In this document: one piece after another, positions 1-8,499 of the stretch
How the letters are laid out: every line of letters starts with the position of its first letter
Numbering within the stretch: the first letter of the stretch is position 1
Assembly: GCF_003340555.1 (NCBI RefSeq)
Contig: NZ_QPLJ01000012.1
Location: forward strand, 1-64,000
DNA: 64,000 nucleotides
From: Jannaschia formosa
Lineage (GTDB): Bacteria; Pseudomonadota; Alphaproteobacteria; Rhodobacterales; Rhodobacteraceae
Direction: 5' to 3'
The notes under the pieces: generated by a model
The model's input: the letters and a program-made list of their open reading frames with translations, nothing else
What the model was told of the DNA's origin: nothing
The model's database searches: none
Made by a program: the position numbers and the translations under genes

Positions 1-47
1 AACTCGTAAAATAGCGCGCCCTGCGCGACTTGCCTTGGCCCCATCAT
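1..47 (-). CDS. IS1182-family transposase, N-terminal fragment cut by window edge
   Basis: Read on the minus strand from the ATG at 47-45, the 15 complete codons give MMGPRQVAQGALFYE. I recognise this as the start of IS1182-family DDE transposases, whose first residues usually read MMGxRQxxQxxLFYEF. Everything downstream lies outside the window, so completeness cannot be judged. A second in-frame ATG at 44-42 is also possible. The family call rests on this short but distinctive N-terminus. Confidence 0.7.
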   Translation of the reverse strand, partial: MMGPRQVAQGALFYE

Positions 48-180
48 CGCGATGCCCTCCACTCTCAGAACGAGTGAATCAAAGCCTCGAACGCCAGGCA
101 ACGGACTTTTTCAACAGTATCTCCGCACAGCGGCCATCGGGTCAACTTTGCTGCGAGAGCCCAAGGACCGGGGTAGACCA
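1..180 (-). mobile_element. 5' end of an IS1182-like insertion sequence (inner boundary uncertain)
   Basis: The DNA upstream of the transposase start carries the minus-strand string CTGTTGAAAAAGTC near 106-119. Strings of this kind are common in the non-coding end of such elements. I could not identify the terminal inverted repeat because the other end is not in the window. The boundary at about 180 is therefore only an estimate; ordinary sequence is resumed by the 11-bp array at 279. Confidence 0.4.
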
Positions 181-278
181 TTCGTGTCAGTCCGCCGCAC
201 CCGCCGACCCGAGCGCCAACCGTCGCCCGCAGGCAGCCCGACCGGCGCAAACCCGCTGTTGGAGGTTTGCGTCGGACG

Positions 279-319
279 CGGATCACCCCCGCGTCACCCG
301 TGGATCACCCGTGAAATCC
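279..319 (+). repeat. Array of three 11-bp units (GGATCACCC plus two bases)
   Basis: Three consecutive units of the form GGATCACCCnn, the middle one degenerate, lie between the insertion-sequence end and the stop codon of ppaC. A related array in the opposite orientation occurs at 49808-49848. Aligned by hand without gaps, the two match at 34 of 41 positions. Function unknown. Confidence 0.6.
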
Positions 320-331
320 GGGCGCCCCAAA

Positions 332-1252
332 TCAGACCTTCAGCGCCGGGATGATCTGCTTCTTGCGGCTCATCACGCCCGGCAGGACCACCGTATCGCC
401 CGTGACCGTGGCGCCGAAGCTCTTCTCGGCGACCGTCTTCGTCAGCTCGTTCGGGACCAGCAGCGTCGCCTCCTCGTTGAGGATATCCACAACGAACAGA
501 AGGACTTGCGCCACCCCGTCCTCGGCGGCCACGACCGGCATCGCCTCGACCAGCGCGTCCTTGCGGTCGAGGATCGCCCGGGGCGAGGTCGTCTCCAGAA
601 CCGAGACCCGGAAGGAGGTGCCCTCGACGGCGTACTCCTTTGAATCCATGCGTAGAAGCTCCGCCTCCGAGAAGGCGGAGACGTCGGACTTCGCGGCGAA
701 CATGGCCTCGGCCAGTTCCGGAATGTCGACCCCCAGCTCCTCGGCCAGACGCTCGGCTACGGCGCGGTCATGATCGGTCGTCGTCGGCGAACGGAACTCC
801 AGCGTGTCCGACAGGATCGCCGTCAGCATCGCACCCTTGATCGCCTCGGGCGCCGAGGAGGCCGCCGATCCCATCATGTCGTACATGATCGTCGCGGTGC
901 AGGCGAGCGGGCGGATGGTGATGTCGATCGGGCCCTTCGTCTCCAGCCCGCCGGTCAGCTTGTGGTGGTCGATGATCTGGCGCAGGTCGGCCTTGGCGAT
1001 GTTGGCGGGCAACTCGCTGGGATTGTTGGTGTCCACGACCACGCAGGGCTGGCCGGCCTCGACGTCGAGGATGATCTCGGGCTTGTCGAGGCTCCAGCGC
1101 TCCAGCATGAAGGCGGCCTCGGTATTGGGCTCGCCCAGCAGGACGGGCTTCGCCGCAGTCCCGGCGACCTCGCTGAGATACCAGGCCCAGACGATCGGCG
1201 CGGCGGTCGAGTCGGTGTCGGGGGACTTGTGGCCGAAGACGAGGGTGGTCAT
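332..1252 (-). CDS. ppaC: Manganese-dependent (family II) inorganic pyrophosphatase
   Basis: Hydrolyses pyrophosphate to phosphate in the cytoplasm, pulling biosynthetic reactions forward. At 306 aa it has the usual family II length. The DHH-superfamily metal-binding motifs are intact: GHKSPDTDS at residues 7-15, VVDTNN at 72-77, DHH at 95-97 and ILSDT around 146-150. The C-terminal substrate-binding SRKKQ is also present near the end. The start is the ATG at 1252. The gene stands alone, with the 11-bp array beyond its stop codon. The family assignment is secure. Confidence 0.95.
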   Translation of the reverse strand: MTTLVFGHKSPDTDSTAAPIVWAWYLSEVAGTAAKPVLLGEPNTEAAFMLERWSLDKPEIILDVEAGQPCVVVDTNNPSELPANIAKADLRQIIDHHKLTGGLETKGPIDITIRPLACTATIMYDMMGSAASSAPEAIKGAMLTAILSDTLEFRSPTTTDHDRAVAERLAEELGVDIPELAEAMFAAKSDVSAFSEAELLRMDSKEYAVEGTSFRVSVLETTSPRAILDRKDALVEAMPVVAAEDGVAQVLLFVVDILNEEATLLVPNELTKTVAEKSFGATVTGDTVVLPGVMSRKKQIIPALKV

Positions 1253-1332
1253 GTGCGGGCATCCGTGCTGCGGTTCGGGATCGGGTTCGGCGCGCGCTTA
1301 GCGCGCAAGGCGGGCATTGTCACGGGGTCAGG

Positions 1333-2016
1333 ATGGGCAGGACGCCGCCGGAGACGGCGCTCTATACGCCGGTGAAGCGCTTCCTCGAAGGCCAGGGCTA
1401 CGAGGTGAAGGGCGAGGTCGGCCCGGCCGACGTGGTCGCCCTGCGCGGCGACGACCCGCCGGTGATCGTCGAGCTCAAGACAGGCTTCTCGCTGACGCTG
1501 ATCCACCAGGGCATCGACCGGCAGGCGGTGACGCCGCATGTCTACCTCGCCGTGCCGGAGGTGCGGGGCCGGCGCGGGCTGTCGGCGCTGCGGGCCAACC
1601 TGAAGCTCGCCCGCAGGCTTGGGCTCGGCGTGCTGACCGTGCGGGTCGGGGACGGGCTGGTGACGGTGCAGTGCGACCCGGGCCCGTTCCGTCCGCGGCT
1701 GGTGAAGACCCCGAAGGAGCGGCTGCTGCGCGAGTTCGCCCGCCGCCGCGGCGATCCGTCTTCGGGAGGGGCGACGCGCGCGGGGCTGGTCACCGCCTAC
1801 CGGCAGGACGCGACGCTGCTCGCCGCGCATCTGGCGCGCTCCGGTCCCAGCCGGGGCCGCGACGTCCGCGATGCCACCGGCGTGGCGCGGGCGACGGCGA
1901 TGCTGCGGGACAACCATTACGGCTGGTTCATGAAGGTCTCGCTCGGGGTCTACGACCTGTCGGAGGCGGGCCGGGCAGCGCAGGCGTCCGGCGAGACCGA
2001 GCGGTCGGAGGATTGA
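1333..2016 (+). CDS. DUF2161 protein with PD-(D/E)xK nuclease-like fold
   Basis: A 227-aa protein of the DUF2161 family, usually annotated as a putative PD-(D/E)xK-type phosphodiesterase. The core is visible as D33 in PADVV followed by E47-L-K49 in VIVELKTG, matching the D...ExK catalytic layout. The C-terminal half (about 150-215) looks like a winged-helix domain. A 14-codon-longer start in another frame was ignored; MGRTPPETA gives the family-like beginning. It is divergent from ppaC, 80 bp away. No substrate is known, and enzymatic activity is inferred from the fold only. Confidence 0.8.
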   Translation: MGRTPPETALYTPVKRFLEGQGYEVKGEVGPADVVALRGDDPPVIVELKTGFSLTLIHQGIDRQAVTPHVYLAVPEVRGRRGLSALRANLKLARRLGLGVLTVRVGDGLVTVQCDPGPFRPRLVKTPKERLLREFARRRGDPSSGGATRAGLVTAYRQDATLLAAHLARSGPSRGRDVRDATGVARATAMLRDNHYGWFMKVSLGVYDLSEAGRAAQASGETERSED

Positions 2017-2070
2017 GGCGAGCGGAGTAACGCTAGGAACGTGCCCTAAGGCCCGGCCCGAGAGGAGGGT

Positions 2071-2087
2071 CCAGATCGAGGATCTGG
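2071..2087 (+). terminator. Perfect 7-bp hairpin downstream of the DUF2161 gene
   Basis: CCAGATC and GATCTGG are separated by GAG, 55 bp after the DUF2161 stop codon and before the EamA gene. There is no T-run, so this is at best a weak terminator or an RNA-stabilising hairpin. Confidence 0.3.
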
Positions 2088-2251
2088 CGCTGACACGGCA
2101 GCCATGAACCGCACCGCTCGCAACCCGGATCGCCGCGCGTGGCCCCCGGGGCCCGCGCCCTCGATCCCGGCGCCTCGACCATGCGGAACGCGCGGATGCC
2201 CGATAACGACGGAAGCCTCGACAGCGTCCGCGCCGCGGGCCAGACAGCGCC

Positions 2252-3088
2252 ATGCCCCTGCCCCTGCTCGCCGCCCTCGCCTTCTGCTTTCTCGCCGCGA
2301 ACTCGCTGCTGACCCGGGCCGGAGTGCTGGACGGCACCGACCCGCTCGCCTTCGCGGCGATCCGGGTGGGCGCCGGGGCGGTGGTGCTGTCCCTGCTCGC
2401 CGCGCGGCGCGGGATCACGCTCGGCGGCGCGCGGCGCTGGGGCGCAGCGCTGGCGCTCGCGGTCTACCTGCTGGGCTTCTCGCTGGCCTACCGGACGCTG
2501 GACGCGGGGCTCGGCGCGCTGATCCTCTTTGCAATGGTGCAGATCGGCCTCTTCGCCATCGGCCTCGCCCGCGGCGAGGGCACCAGCCCGCGTGCGCTGG
2601 CCGGGATGGCGCTGGCGCTCTGTGGGCTGGCCTGGCTGCTCTGGCCGGAGGAGGGCGCCTCGGCCGACCCCGTGGATGCCGGTCTGATGGCCGTCGCGGG
2701 TCTGGCCTGGGCCGGCTATTCGCTGGCCGGCCGGTTCGAGCCGCGGCCGCTCGCCGGCTCGGCCGGGAACTTCCTGCTGGCGGCGGGGATGTTCGCGTTG
2801 GCCGCGCCGCTCTGGCTGGGTGCGCCGGTGACGGCGTTCGGGGCGCTGATGGCGGTGCTGTCGGGCGCCGTGGCCTCGGGCCTCGGCTACGCCATGCTGT
2901 TCCGCGTGCTGCCGGCGATGGGCTCGGCCACTGCGGGGCTGGCGCAGCTTTCGGTGCCGGTGATCGCGATGATCGCGGGCGCGGCGCTGCTGGGTGAGCT
3001 GCCCTCGGCGCAGACGATCTCGGCCGCGGCGCTGGTGCTGGCGGGCATCGCCGTCGCCACCCTGCGGCTCGGCCCGAGGCGGACGTGA
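2252..3088 (+). CDS. EamA/DMT-superfamily transporter
   Basis: A 278-aa inner-membrane protein made almost entirely of hydrophobic helices, consistent with the ten transmembrane segments of drug/metabolite transporters and two EamA repeats (about 3-130 and 140-275). Length and layout fit the family. The start MPLPLLAALAFCF places the first helix at the N-terminus. Substrate cannot be told from sequence; relatives export amino acids, purines or drugs. It is monocistronic as far as can be seen, with the next gene 55 bp on. Confidence 0.85.
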   Translation: MPLPLLAALAFCFLAANSLLTRAGVLDGTDPLAFAAIRVGAGAVVLSLLAARRGITLGGARRWGAALALAVYLLGFSLAYRTLDAGLGALILFAMVQIGLFAIGLARGEGTSPRALAGMALALCGLAWLLWPEEGASADPVDAGLMAVAGLAWAGYSLAGRFEPRPLAGSAGNFLLAAGMFALAAPLWLGAPVTAFGALMAVLSGAVASGLGYAMLFRVLPAMGSATAGLAQLSVPVIAMIAGAALLGELPSAQTISAAALVLAGIAVATLRLGPRRT

Positions 3089-3143
3089 CGGAAGATCGCG
3101 GCGTGGGGGTGCCCGCGGGACCGCGATGGCCTAGGTTCCGGGG

Positions 3144-3872
3144 ATGCGCGTGCTGCTCGTCCTCCTGCTCGTCCTCGCCGCGCCGCCCGCCCGGGCGGCG
3201 GCGGATTGCGTGATCCTGCTGCACGGGCTCGCCCGGGGCGCCGGGTCCATGGTGGTGATGGAGGAGGCGCTGCGCGCGCAGGGCTACACCGTCTTCAACA
3301 GCGACTACGACTCGACCGTGGCCAAGGTCGAGACCCTGGCCGAGACGGCCATGCCCGAGGCGCTGGCCGCCTGCCCCGAGGACGCGCCGCACATACATTT
3401 CGTCACCCATTCCATGGGAGGGATCATGCTGCGCTACTGGATGGCGCATCACGACGTTCCCCGGCTGGGCCGGACGGTGATGCTGGCGCCGCCGAACCAG
3501 GGCTCCGAACTTGTCGACGAACTGGACGCATTGCCGCCCTTCGAATGGCTCAATGGCCCGGCCGGAGCGCAGTTGGGGACGGACGGCCTGCCGGCCCGGC
3601 TCGGCCCGGTCTGGCCCGAGGTCGGGATCATCGCCGGCAGCCGCAGCCTGAATCCGGTCTACTCGGCGATCCTGCCGGGCGAGGATGACGGCAAGGTCTC
3701 GGTCGCCTCGACCAAGGTCGAGGGGATGAAGACGCACCTGACCCTGCCCGCGACCCATACCTTCCTGATGAACAACCCGGTCGTGATCGGGCAGACGCTG
3801 TCCTTCCTGCGCACCGGCGCGTTCCGGCCGGGCCTCGACCTCATGGACGTGTTCGACACGCTGACCGACTGA
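3144..3872 (+). CDS. Secreted alpha/beta-hydrolase (lipase/PGAP1-like)
   Basis: A 242-aa protein with a signal peptide ending near residue 20 (hydrophobic core, then ARAA). The mature part begins with a beta strand and LLHGLARG, an oxyanion-hole region. The nucleophile elbow is T88-H-S90-M-G-G, so S90 is the likely nucleophile; Thr replaces the first Gly of GxSxG, as in several lipase-like families. A late PATHTFLMN supplies the likely catalytic His. It probably acts in the periplasm or outside the cell on an ester or lipid. Convergent with the next gene, 14 bp apart. Confidence 0.8.
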   Translation: MRVLLVLLLVLAAPPARAAADCVILLHGLARGAGSMVVMEEALRAQGYTVFNSDYDSTVAKVETLAETAMPEALAACPEDAPHIHFVTHSMGGIMLRYWMAHHDVPRLGRTVMLAPPNQGSELVDELDALPPFEWLNGPAGAQLGTDGLPARLGPVWPEVGIIAGSRSLNPVYSAILPGEDDGKVSVASTKVEGMKTHLTLPATHTFLMNNPVVIGQTLSFLRTGAFRPGLDLMDVFDTLTD

Positions 3873-3886
3873 GGGCGCGGCGCCGG

Positions 3887-6001
3887 TCAGGCCCCGTCCA
3901 GCACCCCGCGCGCCTCCAGCGCGTCGAGCAGCGGCCGGATCCGCGCCTCATGCGCGCGCCATCCGCCCTTCGACGAGCGGTAGAGCGGCTGGCGCACCTG
4001 CGCGAAGCTCAGCGTGGCGACCCGCTCCGCCCGCTCGTGGAAGGCCAGAACCTCCCGCTCCCAGTCGAGCCCGCAGAAGGCCAGCATCCGCCGTGCCTCG
4101 CCCTCCGGGTCGTCGAGCAGCGCCTCGTAATGGATGTCGTGCAGCGCGCCGGGGCCGAGCGCCTCGCGCCAGAACGCCACCGCCTCGCGGAAGAGCGCGA
4201 TGTGATCGGCGATGCCCTCCGCCGTCGCCGCGTAGCGATGCGTGCCGTCGCGGAAATGGTTGCGCCAGATCGACAGGGCCACGTCGCGCGGGTCGCGATG
4301 GACGACGACGATGCGCGCCCGCGGGAGGATGCGCAGCGCCTGACCCGCTTGGGCATAGGTGTGGATCGACTTGTCCGTCGTGCGGCGCGGATCCGGGCCG
4401 CCCGCCGCCGCCTCGGCCCGCACGGCATAGGCTTCGCCCGCCTGTGTTAAGACCTCGGCACCCGCACCGTCCCGCAGCTTCGCCGACAGCTCCGCGAGGA
4501 CGGGGCCCAGCACCGCAAGCTCCCCGCCCGCGCGCATCGCGGAATGGGACGAGAGGATCGCCTCGACCAGCGTCGTGCCGGAGCGCGGCAGCCCGGTGAC
4601 GAAGACCGGCGCGGCCTCGCAGGCACTTTCGCCCTGCAGGTCGCGGATCGCCTCCCAGTCGGGGCCGGTCATGCGGGCGAGGTCGGCGCGGTCCGCTTCG
4701 GGCGAATGCGGCCAGCGCGCGGCCGTGGCGGCATTGGCCGCGTCGAGATGGTCGAAGGCGGCGGCGGGGTCCGCCCGCTCCAGCACCCGGGCGAGCGCGT
4801 AGTGCAGCAGGCGGCGATCCTCGGCGCCGGTGGCCGGATCGTCGAGCGCCTTGCGCATGCCGCGCACGGCCGGATCGTCCGGGTCGAGCCTGCGGCCATA
4901 GGCCAGCGCCCGGGCCGCGGTGCCGTGGCCCGGGGCGCGGGCGAGGACGGCGCCCAGATCGGCCTCCGCCTCGGCGGTGCGGCCCTCCGACTGGAGGAGC
5001 TGCGCCCGCGCGGTGCGCAGGTCGGAATCGTCGGGATGGCGGGCGAGGCCGGCGGCGAAGGCGGCGAGCGCGTCTTCCGTCCGCCGCGCGGCCGCGGCGG
5101 CATGGCCGAGCAGCAGGTCGCGCTCGGGCGCATCGGGGGCACGCGCGGCGGCGTGGTCCATCGCTTCGGCCGCGCGGCCGCGGGCCAGCGCGACCTCGGC
5201 GGCGAGGCGCAGCGCGGCGTCGGCGCGGGGCGCGGCGGCCAGGGCTGCCTCGGCGGCGCGGGCGGCGTGGTCGAGCAATCGCTGGGCCAGGGCGAGCCGC
5301 CCGAAGACCAGCTGCGCCTCCGCCCAGCCGGGCGCGAGGCGCGCAGCGCGGCGGGCCTCCGCCAAGGCGCTCGCGACCTCGCCCGCCCGGGCCTGCGCGC
5401 GGGCACGCCCGAGGCGCAGGTCGGCGGCATAGGGCTCCAGCCGCGCGCCTTGGGCGAAGGCCTCCGCCGCCGGGGCTGCGGCCCCGGCCTGCAGCCGGGC
5501 CTGCCCCAGCAGCTGCCAGACCGCGGCGCCCGGCTGGCGCGCGAGCAGGGGCCGCGCCACGGCCTCCGCGGTGCGCGCGTCCCCGGCCTTCGCGGCCTTC
5601 GTCAGCGCCGCGACGTCGCGCTTCGTCGCCGCGCCGGTGCCCGTGGCCCGCGCCCCCTGCCCCCGCGCCGCCGCGTCGATCATGCCCGTCAGCGCGGCGG
5701 GCAGCCCGGCCGCCCGCGCGCGGCCGCGCAGATCGGCCGCGTCGCCCAGCCGCCAGGCCAGCAGCGCCCGCTCCATCCAGACCGCCGGCTCCTTCGGCGC
5801 GGCGGCGAGCGCGGCTTCGAAGGCGGCGCGCGCCTCCTCCGGTCGATCCGCCTCGGCGAGCGCGCGGGCCTCGAGGAACCGCGCCTCGGCCGGGACGGAG
5901 GCGCCCGAGAGCAGCGGCGACAACGCGGCCAGGGCCGCCTCGGCGCGCCCGGCTTCCAGCAGGCGCGCGGCGGCGCGCAGGGTCTCGGTCGGATCGGTCA
6001 T
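3887..6001 (-). CDS. TPR-repeat sulfotransferase family protein
   Basis: A 704-aa protein. Roughly residues 1-350 are Ala/Arg-rich helices with TPR periodicity. The C-terminal third is a PAPS-dependent sulfotransferase domain: the 5'-phosphosulfate loop reads FVTGLPRSGTTLVEA (about 465-480) and the 3'-phosphate motif reads VVVHRDPRDVALSIW (about 560-575). I chose the ATG at 6001 (MTDPTETLRAAA) because it begins the first TPR-like helix; the open frame continues about 340 codons upstream but runs through the divergent promoter and antisense to the Hint and HAD genes. Acceptor unknown; carbohydrate or peptide sulfation are both possible. Confidence 0.88.
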   Translation of the reverse strand: MTDPTETLRAAARLLEAGRAEAALAALSPLLSGASVPAEARFLEARALAEADRPEEARAAFEAALAAAPKEPAVWMERALLAWRLGDAADLRGRARAAGLPAALTGMIDAAARGQGARATGTGAATKRDVAALTKAAKAGDARTAEAVARPLLARQPGAAVWQLLGQARLQAGAAAPAAEAFAQGARLEPYAADLRLGRARAQARAGEVASALAEARRAARLAPGWAEAQLVFGRLALAQRLLDHAARAAEAALAAAPRADAALRLAAEVALARGRAAEAMDHAAARAPDAPERDLLLGHAAAAARRTEDALAAFAAGLARHPDDSDLRTARAQLLQSEGRTAEAEADLGAVLARAPGHGTAARALAYGRRLDPDDPAVRGMRKALDDPATGAEDRRLLHYALARVLERADPAAAFDHLDAANAATAARWPHSPEADRADLARMTGPDWEAIRDLQGESACEAAPVFVTGLPRSGTTLVEAILSSHSAMRAGGELAVLGPVLAELSAKLRDGAGAEVLTQAGEAYAVRAEAAAGGPDPRRTTDKSIHTYAQAGQALRILPRARIVVVHRDPRDVALSIWRNHFRDGTHRYAATAEGIADHIALFREAVAFWREALGPGALHDIHYEALLDDPEGEARRMLAFCGLDWEREVLAFHERAERVATLSFAQVRQPLYRSSKGGWRAHEARIRPLLDALEARGVLDGA

Positions 6002-6187
6002 CGCGGGCGGCCTAGCATGCGCGGGACCGGGGCGGGAGAGGGGTCGCGCGAGCCATCGAAGCGACACGATTCCGACACGAAGCACGAAGCTGAAACCCAT
6101 TGTTTCGCGTCCGTCCCTTGCCCGAACCCCCGCAGAGGCGCGATAAGGGGCCCGCGGTGGGGGCCGCACCTGACGGGACGACCATTC

Positions 6188-6946
6188 ATGACTGCCTATC
6201 AGCGGCTGCCCTCGGCGGGTTACCGATCCGCGCTGGACCCCGCGCTCGACGACAGGACCGGACGCGCCGATGCGCGTCCCCTGGCCGCCCTCGACCTCGC
6301 CTGGATCGACGGCAAGGGCCGCGCCACCTGGGACAACCGCAAGCTGCCGGACACGCCCGAGGTCGCCGCCGCCGTGTCCTGCCTGGCGCGCGGCGCAATG
6401 CTGCGCGGACCGAACGGGCCGGTCTCGATCGAGGACCTGATGCCCGGCGACCGCGTCGCCACCGCCGCCGGCGGCACCGCCGAGATCCGCTGGATCGGCT
6501 CGCGCTCCTATGGCTGGGGGGTGGAGCGTCCCCTCCTGTGGCGCATCTCGGCCCGGGCCTTCGGCGGCCAGGGCCCCGAGAGCGACATCGTGCTCGGCGC
6601 CGACGCGCAGGTGCTGATCGACAGCCCGCGCTGCGTGCCGCTGGTCGGCCGGCGCGAGGCCTTCGCTCCGGTCGCCGCCTTCGAGGACGGGGTGACGATC
6701 ACCGCGATCACGCCCCCCGGCGAGGTCACGGTCTATGGCCTCGCCTGCGCCACGCAGGAGGCGGTGCTGGTCTCGGGCCTGCCGGTCGAGACCTACCATC
6801 CGTCCCGCACCACCGCGCGCAGCCTGAACCGGGTCGTGCTGTCGGACATGGCGCGGCTCTTCCCGCAATCGGCCGAGACCGGTGGCTTCGGCGCGCCGCG
6901 CATCCCTTACCTGACCCTGTCGGAGGCGCAGTCGCTGGCGATGTAG
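6188..6946 (+). CDS. Hint (hedgehog/intein) domain-containing protein, copy 1
   Basis: A 252-aa protein. After about 60 residues without a recognised domain comes a Hint-like module: C65-LARGAML, then GPVSIEDLMPGDRVATA (78-94) and a WIGSRSY strand. This matches the compact Hint domains found in many Rhodobacterales extracellular proteins. The first cysteine, the autoprocessing nucleophile in Hint domains, is present. No haemolysin-type repeats or signal peptide are visible. Divergent from the sulfotransferase across 186 bp. Function unknown; self-cleavage is inference. Confidence 0.8.
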   Translation: MTAYQRLPSAGYRSALDPALDDRTGRADARPLAALDLAWIDGKGRATWDNRKLPDTPEVAAAVSCLARGAMLRGPNGPVSIEDLMPGDRVATAAGGTAEIRWIGSRSYGWGVERPLLWRISARAFGGQGPESDIVLGADAQVLIDSPRCVPLVGRREAFAPVAAFEDGVTITAITPPGEVTVYGLACATQEAVLVSGLPVETYHPSRTTARSLNRVVLSDMARLFPQSAETGGFGAPRIPYLTLSEAQSLAM

Positions 6947-7031
6947 GCCCGCGGTCGCGGCGGCGCGGCCATGGACCTGGCCGCGCGCGGATGGCAAAGG
7001 GCGCTCGTCCCCGACGCGAAAGGCCGGCCCC

Positions 7032-7910
7032 ATGCAGATCGTCTCCGCCCTCTCCGAGGTCTCCGACCGCTACGATGCGCTGTTCGTCGATCTGTGGGGC
7101 TGCGTGCATGACGGCGTGCGGGTGATGCCCGGCGCCAACGAGGCGCTGCGCGCCTTCCGTGCGAAGGGTGGGAAGGTCATCCTCGTGACCAACTCGCCGC
7201 GGGCGCGGACCGGCGTCGCCAGGCAGATCGAAGGCTTCGGCGTCGCCCGCGACGCTTGGGACGACATCGCCACCTCGGGCGATTCGGCGCGGCTGGCGAT
7301 GTATCGCGGCATCGTCGGCACGAAGGTCTGGCACATGGGCTATGCCGGCGATACCGATGACAGCTTCTTCACCGCCCCCACCGTTCTGGACGATCCGCTG
7401 CCCATAGAGCGCGTCGCGCTCGAGGAGGCCGAGGGCATCGTCTGCACCGGCCCCGCCGATCCCCTCGCCGACCCGTCGGTCAACCGGCCCGAACTGCTGC
7501 TCGCCAAGACGCGCGGACTGAAGCTGCTTTGCGCGAACCCGGACATCATCGTCGACCGGGGCGAGCACCGCGAATGGTGCGCCGGAGCAGTCGCGAAGCT
7601 CTATGGCGAGATGGGCGGCGAGAGCCTCTATTTCGGCAAGCCGCATCCGCCGATCTACGACCTCGCCCGGCGGCGACTGGCGCAGCTGGCCGACGTGCCC
7701 GACAGCGCGATCCTCGCCATCGGGGACGGGCCATCGACGGACGCGGCCGGGGCGATGGGCGAGGACCTGGACCTGCTCTTCATCTCGGGGGGGCTCGGCG
7801 CCGCCGAGACCGGCACGCCCCGGCTGGGCGATCCGGACCCGGAGAAGCTGGCGGCCTACCTGCAGGCGACGGGGGTGGTGCCGACCTATGTGATCGGATC
7901 CCTTCGGTAA
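7032..7910 (+). CDS. TIGR01459-family HAD-superfamily hydrolase
   Basis: A 292-aa cytoplasmic haloacid dehalogenase-fold protein. HAD motif I is FVDLWGCVHDG (18-28) with D20 as nucleophile; motif II is VTNSPRAR; the last acidic motif is AIGDGPSTDAAGA, with a C-terminal ISGG. These, and the length, match the TIGR01459 group, which is almost restricted to alphaproteobacteria and whose substrate is unknown. It is followed at 108 bp by maoC and then ribF, an order common in this family of bacteria. Confidence 0.9.
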   Translation: MQIVSALSEVSDRYDALFVDLWGCVHDGVRVMPGANEALRAFRAKGGKVILVTNSPRARTGVARQIEGFGVARDAWDDIATSGDSARLAMYRGIVGTKVWHMGYAGDTDDSFFTAPTVLDDPLPIERVALEEAEGIVCTGPADPLADPSVNRPELLLAKTRGLKLLCANPDIIVDRGEHREWCAGAVAKLYGEMGGESLYFGKPHPPIYDLARRRLAQLADVPDSAILAIGDGPSTDAAGAMGEDLDLLFISGGLGAAETGTPRLGDPDPEKLAAYLQATGVVPTYVIGSLR

Positions 7911-8018
7911 CATTATCCTGCTTTCGGAGCCTCTGAGGAATTTTTGTTACCTTCCGACTTGCCGCATCGCGGCGCGCACGCTAGGTCAACGGCCAAGCGC
8001 AGCGCCGGAGGATTCGCC
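7911..8018 (+). promoter_or_regulatory. AT-rich intergenic segment upstream of maoC
   Basis: Short but clearly richer in A/T than its surroundings. It holds a GGTAAC (7906-7911) and GTTACC (7946-7951) pair in inverted orientation and the string GGAATTTTTGTTACC. I could not place -35/-10 boxes with confidence. A good ribosome-binding site (GGAGG, 8007-8011) precedes the maoC ATG. A similar T-rich string lies upstream of the glycine-rich gene at 50380. Confidence 0.35.
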
Positions 8019-8462
8019 ATGCTCGACAACATGCCCCGTGGCACGATCTGCATCGAGGATATCGAGATCGGCATGAGCCGGTCGCTCCGGAAGGTGATAA
8101 CCGATCGCGACATCGAGCTCTTCGCCGAGGTCTCGACCGACCATAACCCGGTCCATCTCGACGACGCCTATGCGCAGGACACCATCTTCGAGGGCCGCAT
8201 CGCCCACGGGATGCTGACCGCCGGCCTGATCTCGGCGGTCATCGGGGAACAGCTGCCCGGCCACGGCACGGTCTATCTTGGCCAGACGCTGAAGTTCCTC
8301 GCCCCCGTGCGCCCGGGCGACATGGTCGAGGCGGTCGTGACCGTCACCGACATGGATATCGCCAAGCGCCGGGTGACGATGGACACCCATTGCGCCATCG
8401 GCGACAGGAAGGTGCTGAAGGGCGAGGCCGTAGTGCTGGCGCCGTCGCGCAAGTTCGACTGA
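8019..8462 (+). CDS. MaoC-like (R)-specific enoyl-CoA hydratase/dehydratase
   Basis: A 147-aa single hot-dog-fold protein. The hydratase motif is readable as FAEVSTDHNPVHLDD (35-49), with D41, N43 and H46 in the catalytic positions, followed by GRIAHGML. It would hydrate or dehydrate acyl-CoA or a related thioester in the cytoplasm. The ATG at 8019 is preferred over the upstream in-frame start because GGAGG sits 7 bp before it and the domain begins just after. Exact substrate not predictable. Confidence 0.9.
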   Translation: MLDNMPRGTICIEDIEIGMSRSLRKVITDRDIELFAEVSTDHNPVHLDDAYAQDTIFEGRIAHGMLTAGLISAVIGEQLPGHGTVYLGQTLKFLAPVRPGDMVEAVVTVTDMDIAKRRVTMDTHCAIGDRKVLKGEAVVLAPSRKFD

Positions 8463-8468
8463 AGGGGG

Positions 8469-8490
8469 GCGAGGGACTGCCGTCCCTCGC
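8469..8490 (+). terminator. 9-bp stem with 4-nt loop after maoC
   Basis: GCGAGGGAC and GTCCCTCGC pair perfectly around TGCC, 7 bp after the maoC stop codon. A second strong hairpin follows at 8500. There is no T-tract, but tandem GC hairpins directly after a stop codon are the usual form of 3' end in such genomes. Confidence 0.55.
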
Positions 8491-8499
8491 GCTCCCTGC

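Noticed and set aside
6002-7033. Upstream extension of the TPR-sulfotransferase frame
   Set aside because: It would run antisense through the Hint gene and the divergent promoter, with no TPR-like pattern before residue 1 of the chosen start.
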